A program made the position numbers and the translations under genes. Shown here piece by piece: positions 57,611 through 64,000 of a stretch of 64,000 bases of DNA. The notes under the pieces are model-generated. The model was given only the letters and a program-made list of their open reading frames with translations, was not told the origin of the DNA and searched no databases. Each line of letters begins with the position of its first letter. Position 1 is the first letter of the stretch. Source of the DNA: Gambelia wislizenii (lineage: Eukaryota; Chordata; Lepidosauria; Squamata; Crotaphytidae); assembly GCA_030847615.1 (NCBI GenBank), contig JAUMIR010000004.1:100268001-100332000 (forward strand). Direction: 5' to 3'.

Positions 57611-57846
57611 AGTGCTTCTCCAGGGATCTGATGAGCATAATTGGCATGGGATTCTCTAACACAGTGCATTTAAACTCTCTGCTGTGGAGAAGTGGCAATT
57701 TTTTCCACATTGTGCCAGGGACTGGCACCATATTTATGCCCATTGGGTATAATTGTTTCTTTCTTTCTTGGAAACTCTCCAGAGAGCAGCAGCTACTGGC
57801 TCAGGGACTGGCATTGGTCCTCAGCCCATCATTTTGAGTAGCACTG
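57611..57846. mobile_element. hAT-like MITE, CAGTGCTTCTC family
   Basis: AGTGCTTCTCCAGGGATCTG at the left and CATTTTGAGTAGCACTG at the right. The interior TTATGCCCATTGGGTATAAT and GGCTCAGGGACTGGCATTGG parallels the nested element at 52988-53181. Confidence 0.75.
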
Positions 57847-57911
57847 ATTTGAACATAGGTGTCTGCCATAGTGAGGGGAGATGTACAGGATCAGCTTTTG
57901 ATAACTCTCTG

Positions 57912-58372
57912 TCAGGAGTGGGCAAAGTGCACCTATGTGAGCCCAGGGTTCAAAAATACTCCCCCCCCCCAAAAAAAATGTGGGGTTTTTTTTTTTTTGG
58001 TGTTCCAGAATACCCCCAAATGCACTCTAGGGGGTGTGGAACATTTTCACTATGTTTGGAGGACTCCTGACCCTCCCTCCCAGATCAAAAACATTGTTTT
58101 GCCCTAAAATGCTACAAAATGTTCACTAGGGAGCATAGGGTACATTTCCATCACATTTTGCAGACCACATGGGCCAATTTAGGCCCAGGAGAGGCTTTTG
58201 AAACGCAAAACATTGTGAAAATGCCTCAGTACCCCGTAGTAGTGTTTGGGTGGGGCATTTTAAAAAATTACTTATTTATTTACTTTTGCAGGAGCAAGTG
58301 CAGTCCTCCAAGGTTTCCAAAGGGGCTAATGCAGCTCCTTAGCCTTCCACAGTTGCCCACTCCTGGTATAGA
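57912..58372. mobile_element. hAT-like element, CAGGAGTGGGCAA termini
   Basis: Left CAGGAGTGGGCAAAGTGC, right GTTGCCCACTCCTG, inverted. Interior of about 430 bp, with poly-C/poly-A/poly-T runs at 57961-58000. It is larger than the 7163 member of what may be the same superfamily. No coding capacity. Confidence 0.65.
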
Positions 58373-60836
58373 CATCTCTGAGAGGACAGAGGATGGCCAA
58401 GTGCTGCTCTGTGACTCCTACTAGATTATTAGTCCTGGGTTTGCCAAGTTGAGGTACAAACAAAGTGGTTCCCTGGAATTCCAGACTGTTTTACCTGTAC
58501 CACACTGTCAGTTTCTGACCACTTTCTCCCATTATGACTGAGTTAGAAATTTCAGCAGCAGGAGGCAGCAGTCATTCATGTGTGCATGAATGAACATGGA
58601 TCAGGACTATACAGTCCAGAGGGCCAGAGGAGGAAAAATATTTGGTCAAAAGGCACTTGATGCAAGTTAGTTGGGGGTGAGGGACACCATTTTACATTTT
58701 AGATCAAGCTTTTCCTTTGTGCCCTGCAGTCCACATATTCTAGGACCTGCAGGGTGTGTGTGTTTGTATGTGTTTTCTGCGCTTATCCCTTTTACATTTT
58801 CTTCTTTTCACAGCACGTTACTCTGTTGTGGCGGCTGTGGGTAGCAGCCCCTGAATAGAATGGTTTTTGTTTGGAAGGCAGTGGTGGCTGCCGTGTCCTG
58901 GCATGGTCTCTGGCTTCCTTCCTCCCCATTTCACATCCCTCTCCTCCCCCTCTCTGCGCCTGCCTGTTCTGTCTTCGTTTTGTTGTTCAGCCCTCAGCAA
59001 TGTGATCTGGTGCCACCCATCCCCCCAGAGTTACAAAGGGAAGCAGCTCAGACGTTTCAGAGGCTGGTGGTGTCACTGACTTGATTCAGTGCCAGCTGAT
59101 GGGGGGGGGGCTTCTGCTCCCACAGAATATGAGGGAAAAGCAAGAGGGGAAGAAAGAGAGATGAAGAGCCAGAGCCAGAGCTGTGTGTGTGCGTGTCCCT
59201 CTTCAGGGACTTGAACTAGTTACTTCTGCCTTTGAGAGCAGCTAGCTTTGTGCATCCCACAGGGAAGAATTCCACATCCTTAGCACATAATAAACTCCTC
59301 CCTAAGTTCTAACCCATCATCAGCACATAACCTCTCCCCAGATACACAACCCACTCCATTCATGAAGGCAGGTTGTAAAATGAGTAGGTTCATAGACTGG
59401 AAAAATAGACACAGTTAAAAAAACCAAAACACCACACTTTACCTGATCTTAAAATGAAAGACATTCAGCTCATCTTAAAAGTCTAAAGCATGTACATGGA
59501 CGGACACAGACACACAAAATAATGACATACAGTCTGCTTTTTTGTTTTTCTAACTTTACATTTCTAACCCTTTCTTTCAGTCTAGCTTCTGGAAACGGTA
59601 CACAGATGTGTCCATTTAAACCATTTCATTCCCCTTTCTGTGTTTACAGTACCTAGCAAGGGTTACTGCATGCTAGGTGTCAATTGCTTGCCAGTATGGC
59701 ATTGTGTGGGCCTGACTGAACAAGCTCTCTTTAGTGGACACAGTTGCAGAGGAAATGGAAGCCATTTGGGACAAAAACAGTTGCTATTTTGTGGGCTGGT
59801 ATTGCTAAGGTCTTTCTGATAAATGTCCATCACCCCCTCCCCCCAGGGCATATAACACAAATCAAAATAAAAATGTTCCATAAATCCTGAGATTAGGTTT
59901 CAGACAGAATCACAAGGATGAGAAATTTCAGAATGTCTGCATTCTGAACACAGGGGTGCAAGTTCAAGTCAGAACTATTTGGGCTCAGAATAATTTAAAA
60001 GAGAATTTTAATGTCCTGAATTGCACCAAGCAGATCATACAGGAAAGCATCATTTAAGGGCTGAGTTTTCTTTGAAACATTTGCACATAAATGCACATTT
60101 ATAGTGCCCAGGCCACATCTATTCCCCACAAGGTAGCAGGAGCCATACATTTTTTTAGTATTTGGCCTGTAGGATTTTTCTACATGGAAAATGATGAAAT
60201 ACAGTTCCCAGAGAGTTTATTGATGGCTTTGTTTTGAAGTAACATGTTACCTGTAATGGTTATCTGTAATGAGTCACTTTTAGGGAAAACTAAGGCATAA
60301 TACTGGTCCTTAAAAGTAAGTAGCATCTCTTTTTAGTACTTTTGTTTTGTTTTGGAGGCAAAATATGGCTGTGGGTTACAGGCCTTTTAAAATAAATTTA
60401 GGTTAACTTCTTACCTTTTTAGACTTTTTTTAAACAAAAAGGAACAAAAAAGTAGCAAGTAATATAATAAACTACTATATTAAACCCACATTTGTAATGT
60501 TAATGGTAGTCACTTTCTGGTGGTTTCTTTGCAATCCAATCAGTACCCTGAACATACTCTAGCTGGATGCTGCCTGGGTGGCCTTGCCCTTCCTTGGCCA
60601 CTAATTGGCCATGAAAGTGTACCCTGGAGCCATCAACCTGCAGTTTTGATGGATGTACATGAGAAGGTACAGTACCTCCTTTCACAACATTCCCCAAATG
60701 CATATGTTGGTGTAACTGCCAATTGTTACAGGATTTCAGCAAACACATTACAGTACTTTTTAAAACTATGTTTGCAAGCACTGACAGTACTTGGTGGTAG
60801 AGCATATGCTTTGCATGGAGAAAGTGGCAGGTTCAA
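58373..60836. other. Intergenic, no feature recognised
   Basis: No gene or repeat boundary supported. G-run at 59101-59110. Scattered short open frames without homology. Confidence 0.3.
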
Positions 60837-61130
60837 CTCATAGAATCATAAAATCATAGAATTGTAGAGTTGGAAGAGACCACGAGGGCCATCCAGTCCA
60901 ACCCCCTGCCATGCAGGAATACACAATCAAAGCATCCCTGACAGATGGCCATCCAGCCTCTGTTTAAAGACCTCCAAGGAAGGAGACCCCACCATGCTCT
61001 GAGGGAGTGTGTTCCACTGCCGAACAGCTCTTACTGTCAGAAAGTTCCTCCTAATGTTGAGGTGGAATCTCTGTTCCTGGAGCTTGCATCCATTGTTCCA
61101 TGTTCTAGTCTCTGGAGCAGCAGATAACTA
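60837..61130 (-). mobile_element. CR1 3'-end fragment
   Basis: Reverse orientation: (ATCATA)-rich repeats, GTTGGAAGAGACCACGAGG, TCCAGTCCAACCCCCTGCC, TCTGTTTAAAGACCTCCAAG and TCCTCCTAATGTTGAGGTGG. Confidence 0.87.
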
Positions 61131-61962
61131 GAGAGAAAGAGAACTACTGTCTGTATCAGGAGTGTGAGTGTGCGTAGATGATGGCTTCAGGGGAGCCATT
61201 TATGCTCTAGCTGAGAATCCTGCTTCACACCAAGGCAAGGATTCTCCGCTGGCTGGCCAAGGCCAAGAGTGGCACAAGCCTTCATGAGCACCCTTGGACA
61301 TGGGACGTTTGTGCCCCTTCAGGGCACCTCCAAAGTTCCACGGCACAATCTCTGCCTTAGCGCTTGGGCACCCAGGCCTCACTGCTCCTCTTCTGGAACA
61401 TGTCTCACTTCCAGCCGGGTCCTTGTGAAAAATACCCTCTCTGAACATAAATGAGACAAGACACCCAGAAGCAGGGTTACTGTCCTCAAAACAAAAGCCA
61501 AAGTCCTCTTTCAAAACCTTTCTGCCATTTCAAAATCTTACTTCTGCAGAGTCATTTTAATTTTCCACAAACAAGTTTGCAAAACAAAATAAAAGGGAAG
61601 GACATGACTCCTGGCATTCAAGGTGAGCCTTGGGAAGACACTTGTCTGAAATCTAGAACTGCTGCTTCCAGTTGGTATAGGTAATACTAGGGAAGATGGA
61701 TCAGTAGTTTGACCTGGAATATGGCAACTTCTTAAGCCAGTTTTGGAACATAGGTCCTGAAGTGTATGTATGTATTAGAAGTATGTATTATAAGATATTG
61801 GACATAGCATATCATTAGTAATAATTACAAAATAGGCTGCTTTTGTAGATATAGCTATTTTGTGAACATTATGTATGTTTGGATTTTAAGGCATCTGCAC
61901 TGTATGGTTTCAGTACAGCAGGACTCAACAAATCATATCCTTTAAAAAAAAATGGTGAAAAG

Positions 61963-62780
61963 TAATGGGTTGCCAGAAGCCAGAAATGACCTAAAGGTAC
62001 ACAACAACAATGTACGTTTCACCATATTTTTTTGGCAAGATTTGTTTAGAGAGGGTTTGTTTTTGTTTTCCTCTGAGTCTGAGAGTGTGTGACTCACCCA
62101 AAGTCACCCAGTGGGTTTCCATGGCTGAGTGGGGATTTGAATCCTGGCCTCCAGTCATAGGACTTTATAAGATGAGCCCCTTAAAGCATTCTTTTGCTGG
62201 CATTAAAAAAAACCCCATTTTTATGTCAGCAAAAGAACGCCCACCGCCCACTGCACTTACCTTCCTCTCCCGGCAAAGGCTTCCCTGGCAATGAAAGAGG
62301 AAGTGAATGAAGCTCCATTCACTTCCTCCTTTGAAATCCTGTGGATTATCGCGAGACTTCATCGCGTGGGAAATTAAAAAAACAAAACAAAAATAACACT
62401 AAAAAAATAAACAAAGCATAGGAACACATTTTAAAAGTTCCAAGTAACCTGGGGAGGGTCATAAAAAGTGTGTCACTTACCTGGATGTCGCAATCGCACC
62501 CGGAAGTGTTCGTGCAGGATCAGCCATTGATGGGGTAAGCACGAGGGGGGGGGAATGCGAGGTTTCACATGCCGGCAATGCCGTCACAAAAGCGTCACGG
62601 GGGATCTAGTGACGGCTTCAGACATCAATTAAAAAGTAGGGTTTTAGTGGGGACATAAACCAAAACGGCGACGTCGTGTGGTACGTGTGCCCTTTTGCGT
62701 TTATGTGGTGTTGTTATGACACCATATTTTGTGCGTCTGATAAAGTCCATAGTTCAAACTGTTACACCACTCTGACTGTC
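61963..62780 (-). mobile_element. tRNA-derived SINE split by a DNA element
   Basis: The reversed SINE runs from about 62010 (TTTGGCAAGATTTGTTTAGA, CACCCAGTGGGTTTCCATGG) to CCTCCAGTCATAG at 62160. It resumes at 62751 with AGTTCAAACTGTTACACCAC. The interruption is the element at 62160-62750. A short plus-oriented SINE tail precedes it at 61963-62010. Confidence 0.75.
62160..62750. mobile_element. 590-bp non-autonomous DNA transposon, GGACTTTAT termini
   Basis: Left GGACTTTATAAGATGAGCCC, right GTGCGTCTGATAAAGTCC, inverted. The flanks are CATA(G) and ATAG, so the target duplication is short (ATA, or CATAG if the first G belongs to the target). Its insertion into a SINE makes both borders clear. 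The interior is CpG-rich at about 62485-62700, with ATCGCACCCGGAAGTG and CGTCACGGGGGATC. No open frame of note. Confidence 0.72.
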
Positions 62781-63052
62781 TCCAAATACCCCAAAACATG
62801 ACTAGGAGTGATGCAACATAATTTTCAGTCACCAAAATGGTGGTTTGATACAATGCAGGCCTCTGTGTTCTGCAGCATGCCTACCCTTGTTGAAAACACT
62901 AGTATAAGGATCTTGAAAGAGCCCAGGAACAATCTGTTAGCCAGTGACCTTGACATAAAAGTAGCACAATTCTTCTGGCCTATGTAATTGTCCATACTGA
63001 AATGATACATAGGCCAAGAAGAACCAGGGCAACCTGTGTCTAGAAGGTAGTA

Positions 63053-63282
63053 CAGTTGTCCCTCCGTATCCATGGATTTGGTATCCACAGATTTAAGTAT
63101 TCACGGCTTGAAAATATTCTTAGAAAAATAATAATCCAAAAAGCAAACCTTGATTTTGCCATTTTATATAAGGGACACCATTTTGCTATGCCATTGTATA
63201 TAATGGGACTTGAGTATTCACAGATTTTGGTATCCATGGGGGGTCCTGGAACCAAACCCCAGCGAAAATGAAGGGACAACTG
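63053..63282. mobile_element. Tigger/mariner-like MITE
   Basis: CAGTTGTCCCTCCGTATCC at the left and the inverse, GAAGGGACAACTG, at the right, both adjoining TA. Interior GGTATCCACAGATTTAAGTA and inverted GAGTATTCACAGATTTTGGT. Pogo/Tigger-like termini. Confidence 0.8.
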
Positions 63283-63880
63283 TAGCTGGGAAATGTTGGA
63301 ACAGCCACGTTCCTAATGTCCTTACCATTTCTTACTGCTCTGTGTTCCAGACTTGGCAAAAAGGAACATAGGCACTGTTCCAGACCACAATATTCCCAAC
63401 ATAGTAGTGCTCTCCAGCTGTGCTAAGCTATGTTGTTATACTGTACTATAAGTGAGGTGAGAGACATGTAGAACTCCAAGATGCTAAACTATAGTTTCTT
63501 CTTGGCTTTGCTGGCTGGTGCTGATGTGAGGTGAAATCCAAGAACATCAGGAGGGCCATAGATTCCACACCCTTGAATCATAACATGAAGTGGATCAGGG
63601 ATGATGGAGGCTGTAGGCCAATCCATCTGGAGGGCATCAGGTTCAAAAAGTCTGAGCCAAAAGCATTAGCAGGCAGGAGAAAGGGAAAAGGGACTTCCAG
63701 GTAGAAAAGCCTCACTGTGTGCATGTGCGATCTGTTGGGTTTATGTGTGTTTGACAGGCATTGAGAAAAGGGGAGGGTGAGGCATGAGGCAAGCAGATGT
63801 TTCCAGCAACATCTTATATTAGGAATCTTGTTACCCAAAGCAGGATGCCATCAGGCATGTTTTCCTATTTCCCCCCACAG

Positions 63881-64000
63881 ATTTCTGACAGGAGCAACAA
63901 TATGACAGATAATTCATGGTGGCAACAACAGTTTTTAAAAGCAAGCCAATTAAAGAAACAGCAACGATACAGAAATCCTCTTCTTGGTTTGGATAGAAGA
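63881..64000 (+). CDS. Probable exon of an unidentified gene, runs off the window
   Basis: A textbook acceptor (TTTTCCTATTTCCCCCCACAG) ends at 63880. One frame only is open to the window edge, 40 codons: ISDRSNNMTDNSWWQQQFLK and ASQLKKQQRYRNPLLGLDRR; the other two frames stop within 24 bases. An ATG at 63902 in a fair context could be the start (MTDNSWWQQQ). The composition (Q, K, R-rich, paired W) looks like real protein. I do not recognise the family. In mammals the next genes here are CDCP2 and CYB5RL, neither of which it resembles. The border with repeats is not the explanation, as no repeat motif is seen in it. Confidence 0.5.
   Translation, partial: MSDRSNNMTDNSWWQQQFLKASQLKKQQRYRNPLLGLDRR

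Noticed and set aside
1..64000. Bacterial-type systems, CRISPR arrays, prophage or endogenous retrovirus
   Set aside because: Intron-exon structure and repeat content are vertebrate. No regularly spaced direct repeats of CRISPR type, no operons, and no gag-pol-env or LTR pairs were found.

Overview
This window is nuclear DNA of a vertebrate, most likely a squamate reptile and probably a lizard. Genes have short exons separated by kilobase introns with GT-AG borders, and there are no bacterial-style operons. The squamate inference rests on the repeats. 5S-rRNA-derived SINEs (5S-Sauria type), tRNA-derived SINEs with a BovB-like tail, a BovB-type LINE, CR1 and L2/CR1-like LINEs, a lizard/fish-like L1 and many hAT and mariner-like MITEs lie together here. 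No virus, CRISPR array, tRNA gene or rRNA gene was found.

Three protein genes are recognised, in the order LDLRAD1(-) - TMEM59(-) - TCEANC2(+). This is the order known from human chromosome 1p32, so it is a conserved synteny block. Two internal exons of LDLRAD1 lie at 823-960 and 3742-3922; its 3' part is off the left edge. TMEM59 is complete: eight coding exons from 19530 down to 10380, 333 codons, with every intron phase consistent. TCEANC2 is complete: a non-coding first exon ending at 22033 and coding exons at 23753-23854, 27959-28100, 29103-29296 and 37918-38106, giving 208 codons. TMEM59 and TCEANC2 point away from each other and have separate promoter-like regions about 2.4 kb apart (about 19.5-19.65 kb and 21.9-22.03 kb). 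The three products are not known to act in one pathway: a membrane protein with LDL-receptor class A repeats, a Golgi/endosomal regulator of glycosylation and autophagy, and a nuclear TFIIS-like protein. Their proximity looks like ancestral synteny.

From 38.7 kb to the right edge there is a gene-poor, repeat-rich stretch. It holds nested LINEs (BovB-type, L2/CR1-like), CR1 3' ends, SINEs, and several palindromic or long-TIR DNA elements. The last 120 bases (63881-64000) look like an internal or 5' exon of a further plus-strand gene that I cannot identify.

Points most worth a second look: a 66-bp in-frame partial copy of TCEANC2 exon 3 inside its own intron 2; a TMEM59 intron that is 80 percent one mariner-like element carrying a 60-bp minisatellite; a TMEM59 signal-peptide core written in a triplet microsatellite; a 970-bp fold-back made of two copies of a LINE 3' end; a 351-bp palindrome with a TTA target duplication; two elements sharing a GGACTTTAT-type terminus; and the unidentified right-edge exon. 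Repeat family names come from recalled sequence features, not from a database search.
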